Assembly: GCF_003286645.3 (NCBI RefSeq)
Contig: NZ_CP127382.2
Span: 434,001 to 498,000 of the forward strand
DNA: 64,000 nt
Reading direction: 5' to 3'
From: Aerococcus tenax
Lineage (GTDB): Bacteria > Bacillota > Bacilli > Lactobacillales > Aerococcaceae
Positions 1-9,172 of the stretch are shown here, in pieces; the first letter of the stretch is position 1; the number at the start of each line of letters is the position of its first letter. The position numbers and the translations under genes are program-made. The notes beneath the pieces were generated by a model. The model was not told the origin of the DNA. It saw only the letters and a program-made list of their open reading frames with translations, and ran no database searches.

Positions 1-386
1 GCTCCAGCAATGGCGTGGTAGTGTTCGATGAGGCCTTGTTGGCTGGTTTTTAAGTAGTAGGGGGTAACAGAAAGAATGGCATCCGCACCGACTGCTTCAC
101 AGTCTTTGGTTAATTGGACGCCGTGGCGGGTATCATTGGAGCCCGCACCGGCTATCACAGGAACGCGTCCATTAACATAATCTACCGCAAACTTAATGAC
201 TTCAACTTGCTCTTCGTCGGTTTGAGTGGAAGCTTCACCAGTTGTACCGTCGATAATGAGGGCGTCAGTACCAGCGTCAATTTGAAAGTCGATTAATTCT
301 TTGAATACATCAAAATTAACCTTTTTTTCTGCCGTATCCTCATAGGGTGTCACTAAAGCAACGCCTGAACCAGTATAAATTGACAT
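1..386 (-). CDS. dapA: 4-hydroxy-tetrahydrodipicolinate synthase, N-terminal part (cut by window edge)
   Basis: The minus strand from the ATG at 384-386 reads without a stop to the window edge and gives 128 residues of a DapA-type class I aldolase. DapA condenses pyruvate with aspartate semialdehyde on the way to diaminopimelate and lysine in the cytoplasm. Visible hallmarks are the N-terminal GSGVALVTPY, the pyruvate-binding GTTGE loop, an AGAGSNDT strand and the SVTPYYLKTSQQGL stretch that carries the proton-relay tyrosine. The Schiff-base lysine lies beyond the edge. A good Shine-Dalgarno (GGAGGGG in the coding sense) sits just upstream of the ATG. It lies downstream of alr on the same strand, so two cell-wall precursor genes are neighbours, though dapA has its own promoter. 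Other members of the DapA/NanA superfamily are possible, but the motifs fit DapA best. Confidence 0.9.
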   Translation of the reverse strand, partial: MSIYTGSGVALVTPYEDTAEKKVNFDVFKELIDFQIDAGTDALIIDGTTGEASTQTDEEQVEVIKFAVDYVNGRVPVIAGAGSNDTRHGVQLTKDCEAVGADAILSVTPYYLKTSQQGLIEHYHAIAG

Positions 387-445
387 ATCTAACCCCTCCG
401 TATATTTATTATATTTTATAATTGTTTGGAATATTATTAACAATT

Positions 446-474
446 AATTTAGCACGCTAGCAGGGCTTTGTCAA
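446..474 (-). promoter_or_regulatory. Sigma-A-type promoter of dapA
   Basis: On the minus strand TTGACA (469-474), a 17-base spacer and TAAATT (446-451) form a near-consensus promoter about 60 bases upstream of the dapA start. dapA can therefore be transcribed independently of alr. Confidence 0.6.
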
Positions 475-480
475 TTGTCT

Positions 481-1638
481 TTATGAGTAGACATAGGTGC
501 GCGGGACCCGTTCGCTAATGCCACAGGTAATTTCATAGGCAATAGTGTGGTTATATAAAGCGAGATCCCAGGCCGAAATGTGGTTGCCGTAATCATCGCT
601 ACCAATCAAGATGACCTTTTCGTGGAGGGGGAGTTCTTTAGGGAGAGCGACCATGCATTGGTCCATGCATACCCGTCCCACAATTGGGCACTTGTAACCA
701 GCGATCAAGACTTCAAAGCCAGAGGAAGACCTTGGTAGCCCATCAGCATAGCCAATCGGAAGGGTTCCAATCCATTGATCCGATTCAGTGGTGTAAGTCG
801 CTCCATAGCTAATCGATTCGCCAGCTTGTAATTTTTTGACATAGACTAATTCACTTTCCAGGGTGAAGGCCGGTTTTAGTTGCATATCATCTGGAAGGGC
901 AAAATCGGGGCCGGCGGGACTTTCCCCATATAAACCAATCCCTAGGCGGACGATGTCCATGTTTTTTTCTGGGTACCAGAGGGCCAGGGCCGTGTTGGAC
1001 CGGTGAATGAGGGGCTTCTTATTAAGGTGAGAAAAATCTAAGGCCTGGATAAAGTCTTCAAAACGTTGGGATTGCTTAGCGACATAGTCTTGATCCTTGA
1101 CTTGATCACTATCAGCAGTGGCATAATGGGTAAAAATTCCGTCTAATTCAAAAGCTTCTTGGTGGTCACTGATATAGTCGATAATTTCCTGGCCCGCCTG
1201 ACTATCCCGTAAACCAATCCGACCCATTCCTGAATCCACCTTGAGATGTAGTTTTAAAGGGGGGAATTCTTGGTCTGTTGGGCGTTGGGCGTAAGCCGCT
1301 TTTAACCAATCTAAAGACGAGATGGTCAGACTAATATCGTGTTGGGCATGAAGCCAGGCATCTTCAACCTCGGTGATCCCTAAAATGAGGATAGGAGCCT
1401 GGATACCGGCTTCTCTGAGGGCTAGAGCTTCATCAGTGACAGCCACGCAAAAGCCATCTGCCCCGGCTTCAGTGAGGGCTTTTGCAATCGGAATAGAGCC
1501 GTGACCATAGGCATCTGCTTTAATCACTGCATATGTCTTGGCTTTAGGGCTAAAGGCATGTTTAAATAGTAGGTAGTTATCAACAATATTTGGAATTGAA
1601 ACAACAACCCGAGTAGGGCGATGTTCGCCACAAATCAT
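481..1638 (-). CDS. alr: Alanine racemase
   Basis: A 385-residue PLP-dependent fold-type III racemase that interconverts L- and D-alanine for peptidoglycan. The PLP lysine is seen in VIKADAYGHG (Lys40), followed by LHLKVDSGMGRIG and GIGLYGESP; the C-terminal beta domain has SISYGATY with the second catalytic base tyrosine and VGRVCMDQCMV. Length is normal for the family. The gene is on the minus strand, upstream of dapA (94-base gap), and diverges from the phosphatase gene at 1734. The ATG at 1638 is preceded by a GAAAGGAGAA Shine-Dalgarno in the coding sense. Nothing looks broken. Confidence 0.95.
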   Translation of the reverse strand: MICGEHRPTRVVVSIPNIVDNYLLFKHAFSPKAKTYAVIKADAYGHGSIPIAKALTEAGADGFCVAVTDEALALREAGIQAPILILGITEVEDAWLHAQHDISLTISSLDWLKAAYAQRPTDQEFPPLKLHLKVDSGMGRIGLRDSQAGQEIIDYISDHQEAFELDGIFTHYATADSDQVKDQDYVAKQSQRFEDFIQALDFSHLNKKPLIHRSNTALALWYPEKNMDIVRLGIGLYGESPAGPDFALPDDMQLKPAFTLESELVYVKKLQAGESISYGATYTTESDQWIGTLPIGYADGLPRSSSGFEVLIAGYKCPIVGRVCMDQCMVALPKELPLHEKVILIGSDDYGNHISAWDLALYNHTIAYEITCGISERVPRTYVYS

Positions 1639-1733
1639 AAAAATTCTCCTTTCAAGGACTTTTCATCGTAGCTATATTTTAGCATAAATCGGGTCAGGAG
1701 CATTAGATTTGTCGAGGCGTAGAGGGAGGCTAT

Positions 1734-2201
1734 ATGATTAGAATTTGTTTTGTATGTTTGGGTAATATTTGTCGCTCACCCATGGCAGAGGCCTTGATGC
1801 GTGAAGCAGTCAAAAAGAACCACTGGGAGAGAGTGGTTCAGGTTGAATCAGCAGCTATTTCTGACTGGGAAATAGGTAATGGTGTCCATCCAGGCAGCCG
1901 TCAAATCTTGGAGAGGGAAGGGATTCCGTGGGAGGACTTGATTTCATCCCCCTTAACTGAAGAGATAATTCAAGAGGCAGATTTATTAATCGGGATGGAT
2001 GACCAAAATATTGCCGATATCAAGCGGCTAGACGCTGACCCCCAAAAGGTCTTCCGCCTCATGGATTTCACCGACCAAGGCGGCATTATTGATGACCCCT
2101 GGTATACCGGAAAATTTGAATTAACTTTCGAGAAAGTCAGCCAAGGCATCCAAGGGCTCTGTGACTATCTCAAGGAGAATTATCCCCAGCAATTAAATTA
2201 A
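1734..2201 (+). CDS. Low-molecular-weight protein-tyrosine-phosphatase
   Basis: A 155-residue cytoplasmic enzyme of the LMW-PTP/arsenate-reductase-like fold that dephosphorylates phosphotyrosine (or phosphoarginine) on proteins. The P-loop CX5R is complete: Cys8-LGNIC-Arg14-Ser15, directly at the N-terminus as is typical, and the general acid is in the DDPWY motif (residues 120-124). Start ATG has GAGGGAGG upstream. It stands alone, diverging from alr, with a strong terminator after it. No tyrosine kinase or capsule genes are next to it, so its partner cannot be read from context; a YwlE-like arginine phosphatase role is an open alternative. Confidence 0.9.
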   Translation: MIRICFVCLGNICRSPMAEALMREAVKKNHWERVVQVESAAISDWEIGNGVHPGSRQILEREGIPWEDLISSPLTEEIIQEADLLIGMDDQNIADIKRLDADPQKVFRLMDFTDQGGIIDDPWYTGKFELTFEKVSQGIQGLCDYLKENYPQQLN

Positions 2202-2229
2202 TCATTTTGAGAATATGTTTTAAAGCGAC

Positions 2230-2269
2230 AAAAAGGCTCCCCCTCGAGTGATCGAGCAGGAGCCTTTTT
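2230..2269. terminator. Bidirectional terminator between the phosphatase gene and metK
   Basis: GGCTCC (2235-2240) pairs with GGAGCC (2259-2264) around an inner CGA/TCG stem, flanked by an A-run and a T-run, so it can stop the two convergent genes. Confidence 0.85.
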
Positions 2270-2295
2270 ACTTTGGCGTAAGTATTCAATGAATT

Positions 2296-3507
2296 CTATT
2301 GGACGGCCTTTAATAGGGCTTGGACCCGGTCGGTTTTTTCCCAAGGGAAGTAGCCCTTATCACTAGGGCGCCCAAAGTGGCCGTAGGTAGCGGTTGGTTG
2401 GTAGATGGGCCGGCGCAAATCTAAGCTATTGATAATACCAGATGGTGACAGTGGGAAGATTTCACGGATGGCTTCTAATAAGCGCTCTTCAGAAACAGTC
2501 CCGGTTTCAAAAGTATCGACAGCGATAGATACCGGTTCGCTCACTCCAATGGCGTAGGCGAGTTGGACTTCACAAGCCTTAGCTAGGCCTGCAGCAACAA
2601 TGTTTTTAGCAATATAGCGGGCCATATAAGAAGCTGACCGGTCCACTTTAGTGGCATCCTTTCCGGAAAAGGCCCCACCACCATGACGGGCTGCGCCACC
2701 GTAGGTATCCACAATAATCTTGCGGCCGGTTAAGCCAGAATCACCCTTAGGTCCGCCAATAACAAAGCGGCCAGTCGGATTAATATAGTACTTGGTATTT
2801 TGATCCAATAGGGAAGCTGGAATCACCGGTTTAATGATGTATTCCTTAACATCTTGGTGGATTTGTTTTTGGGTAATTTCTTCAGCATGTTGAGTAGAAA
2901 GCACGATCGTGTCCACACGGAAGGGTCTGCCTGCATCATCCAATTCAACTGTTACCTGGGTTTTGCCATCGGGACGTAAGTAAGGCAGTAAGCCACTGTG
3001 GCGGGCATAGGCCAAACGTTCAGTTAGGCGGTGGGCTAGAGTGATGGCCAGAGGCATATATTCCTCAGTTTCATCACAGGCGTAACCAAACATCAAGCCT
3101 TGGTCGCCAGCGCCTAGGGACTCAATGGCTTCTTCAGCGGCCAAACTATCGTCTTCTTTTCGGGCTTCAAGGGAAATGTCAACCCCTTGGGCAATATCAG
3201 GAGATTGTTGGTCAATGGCCACCATCACTGATAAATTCTCAGCGTCAAAGCCAAACTTACCACGCCGGTAACCAATTTTAGTCACGGTATCACGAACAAT
3301 TTTTTGGTAATTCAGGACGGCTTTAGTAGAGATCTCTCCAAAAATAAAAACTAAGCCAGTATTTACGATGGTTTCACATGCTACCCGACTGTTAGGATCT
3401 TGGGCAATAGCGGCGTCCAGAATAGCATCACTAATTTGGTCGGCTACCTTGTCAGGATGTCCTTCTGTGACACTTTCACTAGTAAATAATCTTTTTTCTT
3501 TTGACAT
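2296..3507 (-). CDS. metK: S-adenosylmethionine synthetase
   Basis: A 403-residue methionine adenosyltransferase that makes SAM from methionine and ATP. Landmarks are the N-terminal GHPDK (16-20), the [14 protein letters not shown]-binding segment, the P-loop-like [20 protein letters not shown] and the C-terminal TATYGHFGR. Length matches the family. The Shine-Dalgarno AGGAGG lies 5 bases before the ATG and sits in the loop of a short GAAC/GTTC inverted repeat. I could not recognise an S-box or SMK-box SAM riboswitch in the 200 bases upstream. Confidence 0.96.
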   Translation of the reverse strand: MSKEKRLFTSESVTEGHPDKVADQISDAILDAAIAQDPNSRVACETIVNTGLVFIFGEISTKAVLNYQKIVRDTVTKIGYRRGKFGFDAENLSVMVAIDQQSPDIAQGVDISLEARKEDDSLAAEEAIESLGAGDQGLMFGYACDETEEYMPLAITLAHRLTERLAYARHSGLLPYLRPDGKTQVTVELDDAGRPFRVDTIVLSTQHAEEITQKQIHQDVKEYIIKPVIPASLLDQNTKYYINPTGRFVIGGPKGDSGLTGRKIIVDTYGGAARHGGGAFSGKDATKVDRSASYMARYIAKNIVAAGLAKACEVQLAYAIGVSEPVSIAVDTFETGTVSEERLLEAIREIFPLSPSGIINSLDLRRPIYQPTATYGHFGRPSDKGYFPWEKTDRVQALLKAVQ

Positions 3508-3715
3508 AGGAACCTCCTAGTTCTCTTGATTTCTCTAGTATCATAGCATACAAGGGTCAATTTGTATCTAAGAAAGTGATTTCAAGGAAGAGTGCAAGTA
3601 GAGATTTTTTTCTGTCTGCCTTGATAGGGCCTGTGTTGAATTTCCAAGAGATTAAAGGTAAACTAATCTATACTAATGTTTAAAGTCACAGCTTTTATTT
3701 AAGGGTGGTGTGTGG

Positions 3716-4063
3716 ATGAAACGCCGGGATTACAGACGAGCAAAAAAAGCTTATGAAAAAGAAAAACAAAACCAAACTAAGGGCAATAGTGAAGTGAATG
3801 ATCCTTTGTACAACCAAGCAACCACCGAATTCAATAGTGATGATTTTCGTGACTTATCTTTTGATGACCAAGAACTTCATGACCAAGATACTAATGAAAT
3901 TTTCTTTGAAAAGCAAAAACGCCGCCAATGGCAATGGTCGTCACCTAACAAGGGAGCTTCCCGTTTCATTGTCTTACTCTTAGCTATCCTAGCGATTATT
4001 GTGGCTATTTTAGTGATGCCCATTTTGGTCAACTTTTTCCGCCAGGTGGTTACCTTTATTTAG
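3716..4063 (+). CDS. Small hypothetical protein with a C-terminal membrane anchor
   Basis: 115 residues if started at the ATG 3716, which has AAGGGTGG seven bases upstream; an in-frame GTG at 3710 lies too close to that site. The N-terminal third is strongly basic (KRRDYRRAKKAYEKEK), the middle is acidic and polar, and residues about 85-113 form one hydrophobic segment (LLLAILAIIVAILVMPIL), so the protein is probably a single-pass membrane protein with a cytoplasmic N-terminus. I do not recognise a family. It is monocistronic: a terminator follows and metK diverges upstream. Confidence 0.75.
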   Translation: MKRRDYRRAKKAYEKEKQNQTKGNSEVNDPLYNQATTEFNSDDFRDLSFDDQELHDQDTNEIFFEKQKRRQWQWSSPNKGASRFIVLLLAILAIIVAILVMPILVNFFRQVVTFI

Positions 4064-4095
4064 TAAGCTAATAACATTTAAATATAATGCTAAGC

Positions 4096-4135
4096 AAAAA
4101 GGAGACTGGAATCAAGGTTCTAGCCTCCTTTTTGT
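4096..4135. terminator. Terminator between the small membrane protein gene and pepQ
   Basis: AAAAAGGAGACTGGA pairs with TTCTAGCCTCCTTTTT, with a T-run on both strands. It also follows directly on the repeat remnant at 4147-4190 (minus strand). Confidence 0.8.
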
Positions 4136-4146
4136 CTTCTGTTTTA

Positions 4147-4190
4147 CTATCTTGAAATTGTTCTAGTCACAAGACGAACGACCGCTTCAA
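4147..4190 (-). repeat. Degenerate 3' half of the dispersed structured repeat (copy E)
   Basis: Read on the minus strand this matches the right half of the 46.1 kb unit: TTGAAGCGGTCG, then TTCGTCTTGTGACTA (unit D: TTCGTCCTGTGACTG), then GAACAATTTCAAGATAG against GAACACGTTTTGATAGAG. The left half is missing, so it is a remnant. An intrinsic terminator follows within about 12 bases in the element's orientation, as at copies A and B. Confidence 0.6.
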
Positions 4191-4215
4191 GCCTTTAACG
4201 GCGTCCTCACATCCT

Positions 4216-5328
4216 TTATTTTGGTTCAACAATTTGTGCTTGACGGGGATAGTGGTTGATGACTTCAGGGCCATCTTCATGGGCGATGACCAAGTCTTCG
4301 ATTCTGACTGCGGTATTACCGGTTAGATAGATCCCTGGTTCGACGGAGAAGATATTCCCAGCCTGGATAGGGGTCTGGTTGACTTTTGAAACGTCCCCTT
4401 TCTCATGACATTCCCGGCCGATAAAGTGGCCGATACGGTGGGTAAAGTAAGGACCGTAACCGGCTTGGTCGATATGATTTCGTCCCGCCAGATCAACCTC
4501 AGCCAGGGCTTGTCCCACTTGGGCTGCTCTAATCCCACGAGCTTGGGCTTCTTCAACAATTTGGTGGATTTTTAGGGCTTCTTCAGAGGGCTGGCCATAG
4601 TAGACGGTCCGAGTCATATCGGAACAGTAATAGTTATGGCGGCAACCGATGTCAATAACGACAGAGTCCCCTAATTCTGGTTTAGAGTGATCAGGCACAT
4701 GGTGGGGGTCAGCTCCATTAGGCCCATAGGCAATGATCGGGTCAAAGCTAAGACCTTGGTTGGCTCCTTCTTCGACAAAGATTTTCTTCAAATGATCGCA
4801 AGCTTCAATCTCACTATAGCCATAGGGAATGACTTCTTCAATCACCCGCTTCATCGCCTGGTCGGTAATGGCAGAGACTTCCCGCATGGCTGCCATTTCT
4901 GCTTCTGATTTGATGGCCCGCTGCTGGTCAACGATATCACTAGTCAGTAACCAGTTAAAGGCTGGATAGGCTTCCATCAAGGGCAGTAACCATCCTGCAA
5001 TCAGGTGTTTATCGACACCAACGCTTGCACCTTCTGCCAGGTCCTCAAATACTTTGGTTTTTTCAAAGGCTTCAACGATACTATCACCGTCTTTAATCCA
5101 AACCACCTGGCCTTTGTCAGGTTCTTCGAAGACAAAAAGTTCATTGGCAATTAAAACCGGCTCTTGGTCAGCTTGGGCGATCATTAACCAGATTCTCTCA
5201 TTGGGATCGAATTCGATATTGTAGTAATAAGAAATGGCATAGGGATCACTAATTACTAAGCGACTAATGCCTTGAGATTTGAGATTGTCTTGTAAAATGT
5301 CTAAACGTTGGTAGCTATGATTAGTCAT
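4216..5328 (-). CDS. pepQ: Xaa-Pro dipeptidase / M24 aminopeptidase
   Basis: A 370-residue cytoplasmic metallopeptidase of the pita-bread (M24) fold that cleaves X-Pro dipeptides. The creatinase-like N-terminal domain covers about residues 1-130. Metal ligands are visible as VVIDIGCRHNYYCSD (Asp226 and Asp237), THRIGHFIGRECHE (His) and FSVEPGIYL plus RIEDLV (two Glu). The ATG at 5328 has a GGAGGAAG Shine-Dalgarno in the coding sense. It opens a stretch rich in peptide utilisation genes (pepV, opp). PepP-like specificity cannot be excluded by eye. Confidence 0.9.
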   Translation of the reverse strand: MTNHSYQRLDILQDNLKSQGISRLVISDPYAISYYYNIEFDPNERIWLMIAQADQEPVLIANELFVFEEPDKGQVVWIKDGDSIVEAFEKTKVFEDLAEGASVGVDKHLIAGWLLPLMEAYPAFNWLLTSDIVDQQRAIKSEAEMAAMREVSAITDQAMKRVIEEVIPYGYSEIEACDHLKKIFVEEGANQGLSFDPIIAYGPNGADPHHVPDHSKPELGDSVVIDIGCRHNYYCSDMTRTVYYGQPSEEALKIHQIVEEAQARGIRAAQVGQALAEVDLAGRNHIDQAGYGPYFTHRIGHFIGRECHEKGDVSKVNQTPIQAGNIFSVEPGIYLTGNTAVRIEDLVIAHEDGPEVINHYPRQAQIVEPK

Positions 5329-5486
5329 TTTCTTCCTCCTTTTTTGCTTGACAATGAGCCCTTAACTAAAGACTTTAAGGTCTGAAAAAAGCCTCCGTTG
5401 TCAGACTATTTGGCTTATTATAGCATAAATTTGCCTGGTCTTTACAGGTATTCAAAGTCAGTAAGATGTGCTAAACTGGAAATAAA

Positions 5487-5501
5487 AGAAAGCGTTTCAC
5501 A
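5487..5501 (+). promoter_or_regulatory. cre-like site in the pepV leader
   Basis: AAGAAAGCGTTTCACA contains the palindromic GAAAGCGTTTC core of CcpA sites, just downstream of a possible -10 (TAAACT, 5472-5477) and 37 bases before the pepV start, a position where CcpA would block transcription. It departs from the strict consensus at both ends. Confidence 0.4.
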
Positions 5502-5537
5502 AGGACTGACTTGGCGCTAATTAGGAAGTGAGAATTC

Positions 5538-6908
5538 ATGGTAAAAATTGACTATAAACAATATGTTGACGCATTAATAAAAGATATTCAAAACTTAGTC
5601 CAAATTCCTTCGGTCAGAAACTTGGACCAGGCCAGTGAAGGGGCCCCCTATGGCCCCGCTATTGCTCAAGCGGTGGAATGGTTAGAAGAAAAGGCCCAGG
5701 CAGATGGCTTTCAGACGAAAAACCACCAGGGGCATGTCCTAACCATTGAGCCTAAAAATAATGGTCAAGGTCAGCGGGTTGAAATCGCCTGTCACTTGGA
5801 TGTGGTGGATGTGGCTGCGGGTTGGGAGGATGACCCCTTCTCCGGTAAAATCGTGGATAACCGCCTTTATGGCCGGGGCAGCGATGACATGAAAAGGGCT
5901 GATATGCTGGTTTACTATGCCTTAAAGATTATCCGTGACTATCAAATTCCGCTCAAAAATCAATTGGTATGGGTTTACGGGACGGATGAAGAATGCAATA
6001 TGGATGATATGAAATATTTCCGTCAACAGGCCCCTGAGCCGAGCTTTGCCTTTACTCCTGATGGGAATTTTCCACTCTCCATTGGGGAAAAAGGAGCGCT
6101 CACTTGGACCATTAGTGGGCAATGGCCGGCAGATTCCTTGGTCCATAGCATCAAGGGTGGGGAAGGAGCCAATGTAGTGGCTTCTTCCTGCCAAATCGCC
6201 CTCAAGGCCAATAACCCTGAGGCGGCTGAAGCCTATTGTCAAGCCAAGGGCTGGCCAGCCAAGGTGATTAGCGACAGCGAATTGGTCGTTATCCAGGTCA
6301 AGGGGAAGGCGGCCCATTCTTCGGTACCTGAATTAGGGGCCAATGCCATTGTCCGGGCCTTAGATATTGCAGCTAATGCCTACGGCGACCACAACGCTAG
6401 CGAGCTTCTTGACTGCATTGGGTCAAGTGATGGTTCTGGTTTAGGAATTGATTCAGCAACAGAAAAAATGGGGGCCTTAACCTTTAACTTAGGAACCTTA
6501 GTCGTTGATGGCAAGGGGGCTTACCAGATGGAAGTTGATATCCGCTATCCTGATGCCTGGACCAGTGATCAACTCTATGATCAAGTTAAGACTCATTTTC
6601 CAGAAGCTCAGTTTGAGACCACTTTTGATGTGCCGTGGACCTTGGTCGATGCTAAGCGTCCCGCCATTCAAGTCTTACTCAAACAATTTAAAGAGGTCTT
6701 TCCCTCAGAAGGCCAAGAACCAGCCGTCAGTGGCGGGGTGACTTACAGTAAATTTATCCCTAATTGTGTGGGCTTTGGGGCAGCTATGGCTGATGATCCG
6801 ACGGTTGCCCACCAAGCCAATGAATGGATTGATTTAGGTAATTTAGCAGACTTGCTCCGACTCTACACCCAAGTCATTATTGAATTAGGACAAATGGAAG
6901 ATTTATAA
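5538..6908 (+). CDS. pepV: Dipeptidase of the PepV type (M20 metallopeptidase)
   Basis: A 456-residue zinc dipeptidase releasing amino acids from dipeptides in the cytoplasm. Landmarks are ACHLDVVDVAAGW (first zinc His and Asp), LYGRGSDDMK (bridging Asp), the catalytic GTDEECN (Glu-Glu) and the dimerisation/lid insertion between about residues 190 and 330. The catalytic loop reads GRGSDDMKRAD, where most PepV proteins have GRGTSDDKGP, a small deviation. The ATG at 5538 follows GGAAGTGAG. It precedes the oligopeptide transporter genes, matching a role in processing imported peptides. Confidence 0.9.
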   Translation: MVKIDYKQYVDALIKDIQNLVQIPSVRNLDQASEGAPYGPAIAQAVEWLEEKAQADGFQTKNHQGHVLTIEPKNNGQGQRVEIACHLDVVDVAAGWEDDPFSGKIVDNRLYGRGSDDMKRADMLVYYALKIIRDYQIPLKNQLVWVYGTDEECNMDDMKYFRQQAPEPSFAFTPDGNFPLSIGEKGALTWTISGQWPADSLVHSIKGGEGANVVASSCQIALKANNPEAAEAYCQAKGWPAKVISDSELVVIQVKGKAAHSSVPELGANAIVRALDIAANAYGDHNASELLDCIGSSDGSGLGIDSATEKMGALTFNLGTLVVDGKGAYQMEVDIRYPDAWTSDQLYDQVKTHFPEAQFETTFDVPWTLVDAKRPAIQVLLKQFKEVFPSEGQEPAVSGGVTYSKFIPNCVGFGAAMADDPTVAHQANEWIDLGNLADLLRLYTQVIIELGQMEDL

Positions 6909-7012
6909 ACACGGAATTGAAACTAGAGATAGAAGTTTCTGACTGAATGAATTAGGAAGCCCTAATAGATCCCTATTCCAAAAGTTAGTTCTACCTTCTC
7001 ATAAAAAAGGCG

Positions 7013-7260
7013 AGAGTGTGACAAAAGTCAAAAGAGCCCTGAACCACTGGAGCGAACTATGGTAGATAGTTGCAAAACTATCGGACATAGTTAGTAGTTG
7101 GGTTCAATTTGGCAGACTTGGAGTGGTTTCACAAGTCAGAAACAAGCGAATGCTTCGCTTTTATTCTGACTTGCTCCAACCATCCAAGCCTATACGCCAA
7201 ATCTTACACCCTGTATGAAGTGGACGTCAGGGCTGACTTTTGGAGCACGTTTTGAATAGA
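7013..7260 (+). repeat. Large structured intergenic repeat, copy A
   Basis: This 248-base element fills most of the gap of about 550 bases between pepV and the first oppA. The ends carry the family boxes AGAGTGTGAC ... ACCACTGGAG and TGAAGTGGACG ... GGAGCACGTTTTGAATAGA. The flanking stems pair perfectly (AGCCCTGA with TCAGGGCT; AAAGTC with GACTTT). The centre is larger than in other copies and holds a nested hairpin of CAAGTCAGAA with TTCTGACTTG and AAGCGAA with TTCGCTT. No coding capacity was found. A terminator starts 19 bases after it. Confidence 0.8.
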
Positions 7261-7278
7261 TAGTTCGTGTTTTAAAAA

Positions 7279-7315
7279 GAGCCGGGGACTTTTGTCCCAG
7301 GCTCGTCTTTTTTTT
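7279..7315 (+). terminator. Intrinsic terminator downstream of pepV and repeat copy A
   Basis: GAGCCGGGGAC pairs with GTCCCAGGCTC around a TTTT loop and is followed by a long T-run. Confidence 0.9.
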
Positions 7316-7460
7316 AAGCAGATTGCTGATTTGTCGGACTTGTCGCACTATTTTCTTTATGTTTATTTATAAAAACTTTAAATAATCGTTTATAAGTTAT
7401 TGCTTTTTTCCTCTTCAAGGCGTATATTTTTGGATAACTTACTTTGAGGAGGTAAAGAAA

Positions 7461-9092
7461 ATGAAGGTAAGAAAATTAGTTATAAGTTTATTGTCCCTTT
7501 CAGCTCTTGCTTTAGCGGGCTGTAGTCAAAATAGTAAGTCTAATGAGAAGATCGTTCATCTCACCGAGGCTCAGGAAATCTCCACCCTAGACTCGTCCAC
7601 GGTTGAAGATACAGGGAGCTCTGCCTATATTGGTCATATGCAAGACCCCTTGTACTGGGAAGATGAAAATAACAAGGTCACTCCGGCTTTGGCTAAGGAA
7701 ATGCCAGAGAAATCTGAAGATGGTCTAACTTATACTATCAAGATGCGTGACGACGCCAAATGGTCCAACGGAGACCCAATCACTGCTAATGACTTTGTTT
7801 ATGCGGTCCAACGTCTAGCTAATCCAGAAACCGGGGCATCTTATGCTTACTTGGTGGAAAATTTTGAAAACGCTGAAGAAGTCCTCAAGGGCGACCGTCC
7901 AGTGGAAGACTTAGGGGTCAAGGCTTTAGATGATCACACTGTAGAAATCAAGTTGTCCAAGCCAACGCCATATATGGAACACCTGCTTGCCTTCACTAAT
8001 TTCTCACCATTAAACAAGAAATTCGTGGAAGAAAAAGGCGATGCTTATGGTAGCAATTCCGACAACGTCCTCGCCAGCGGTCCCTTCAAGGTGGAAGACT
8101 GGGATGGGACTGGGCTTAACTGGAAATTAGTTAAGAACCCCGACTACTACAACGCTGACAAGGTTAAAATTGATGGTGCCGATGTCCAAGTTATTAAGGA
8201 AATCTCTACCCGGGTTAACCTCTTTGAAAATGGTGAGGTTGATAATACAATCTTGTCTGGTGAATTAGTCCGCCAATACAAGGATAATCCTAACTTGAAC
8301 TTTAAACCCAAGGCTTCAATCTCATACATTGGTGTCAACCACAAGAACCCACTATTGGCTAATAAAGACTTCCGTCTTGCTCTTGACTATGCCTTGGATA
8401 ATAAGGAATATACAGAACAAATCCTAGCAACCGGCTCGACTCCAATTTCAACCTTTGTGCCTAAGGGCTTAGTTAAGAATCCGGAAACCGGGGAAGACTT
8501 AGTCGATGAGGCTAATATCGAACCGAAAGTTGATGTTAAGAAGGCCCAAGAACTTTGGGAAAAGGCTAAAGCCGCTGTCCCACAAGATTCCTATCGCCTA
8601 CGTATCTTATCTTCTGATGATGAAGGCTCCAAGCGTGTGGGTGAATACTTCCAAGGACAATTAGAAAATAATTTACCTGGCCTCAAAGTAGACTTGATTA
8701 CTGTCCCTGGTAAGAATCGGATTGCTGCACAAAGATCAGGAGACTTCGACCTTGTGCTCGCTGGTTGGTTGGGTGACTATGCCGATGCTTCTAACTTCCT
8801 AGACCTCTTTAAGACTGGCAATCCAAATAACGACGGTAAATACTCGAATCCAAAATATGATGAATTGTTAAACAAGGCTGCAAACCAAGATGCTAATGAT
8901 CCGCAAGCGCGTTACAATGACTTCCTGGAAGCCCAAAAGGTTCTATCTGAAGACGAAGCTGTCATTGTCCTTAACCAAGGGGTAACTGCTGAATTACGGA
9001 ACCCTCGTGTCCAAGGGGCAACCTACCGTTCCGTTGGTAATGAATTTGACTACCGTACCGCAACGATTGATAATTCAGCCGCTGAAAAATAA
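7461..9092 (+). CDS. oppA: Oligopeptide-binding lipoprotein OppA, paralogue 1
   Basis: A 543-residue solute-binding protein of family 5 (peptide/nickel). The signal peptide ends in the lipobox LALAGC, so the mature protein is lipid-anchored outside the membrane and delivers peptides to OppBC. The typical STLDSSTVED and YTIKMRDDAKWSNGDP segments are present. The ATG at 7461 follows TTTGAGGAGGT. It is the first of three tandem paralogues; the block around KEMPEKSEDGLTYT is almost unchanged in all three, while the middle (ligand) region diverges, which suggests different peptide preferences. Confidence 0.93.
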   Translation: MKVRKLVISLLSLSALALAGCSQNSKSNEKIVHLTEAQEISTLDSSTVEDTGSSAYIGHMQDPLYWEDENNKVTPALAKEMPEKSEDGLTYTIKMRDDAKWSNGDPITANDFVYAVQRLANPETGASYAYLVENFENAEEVLKGDRPVEDLGVKALDDHTVEIKLSKPTPYMEHLLAFTNFSPLNKKFVEEKGDAYGSNSDNVLASGPFKVEDWDGTGLNWKLVKNPDYYNADKVKIDGADVQVIKEISTRVNLFENGEVDNTILSGELVRQYKDNPNLNFKPKASISYIGVNHKNPLLANKDFRLALDYALDNKEYTEQILATGSTPISTFVPKGLVKNPETGEDLVDEANIEPKVDVKKAQELWEKAKAAVPQDSYRLRILSSDDEGSKRVGEYFQGQLENNLPGLKVDLITVPGKNRIAAQRSGDFDLVLAGWLGDYADASNFLDLFKTGNPNNDGKYSNPKYDELLNKAANQDANDPQARYNDFLEAQKVLSEDEAVIVLNQGVTAELRNPRVQGATYRSVGNEFDYRTATIDNSAAEK

Positions 9093-9116
9093 TCTCAAGT
9101 AAATAAGCACAATATT

Positions 9117-9172
9117 AAGCAGGAGTAGTTTCCCTGACGCATTAGCGACAGGGGACAGCTCCTGCTTTTTAT
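9117..9172 (+). terminator. Terminator after oppA paralogue 1
   Basis: AAGCAGGAG pairs with CTCCTGCTT, with an inner CCCTG/CAGGG stem and a T-rich tail, so oppA1 is largely its own transcription unit. Confidence 0.85.

Noticed and set aside
1818..1840. Hairpin AACCACT/AGTGGTT resembling the repeat box CCACTGG
   Set aside because: It lies inside the phosphatase coding frame and lacks the other boxes of the family; chance similarity.
3508..3700. SAM riboswitch (S-box or SMK box) before metK
   Set aside because: I could not find the conserved SMK or S-box segments; only a short GAAC/GTTC repeat around the Shine-Dalgarno is seen.
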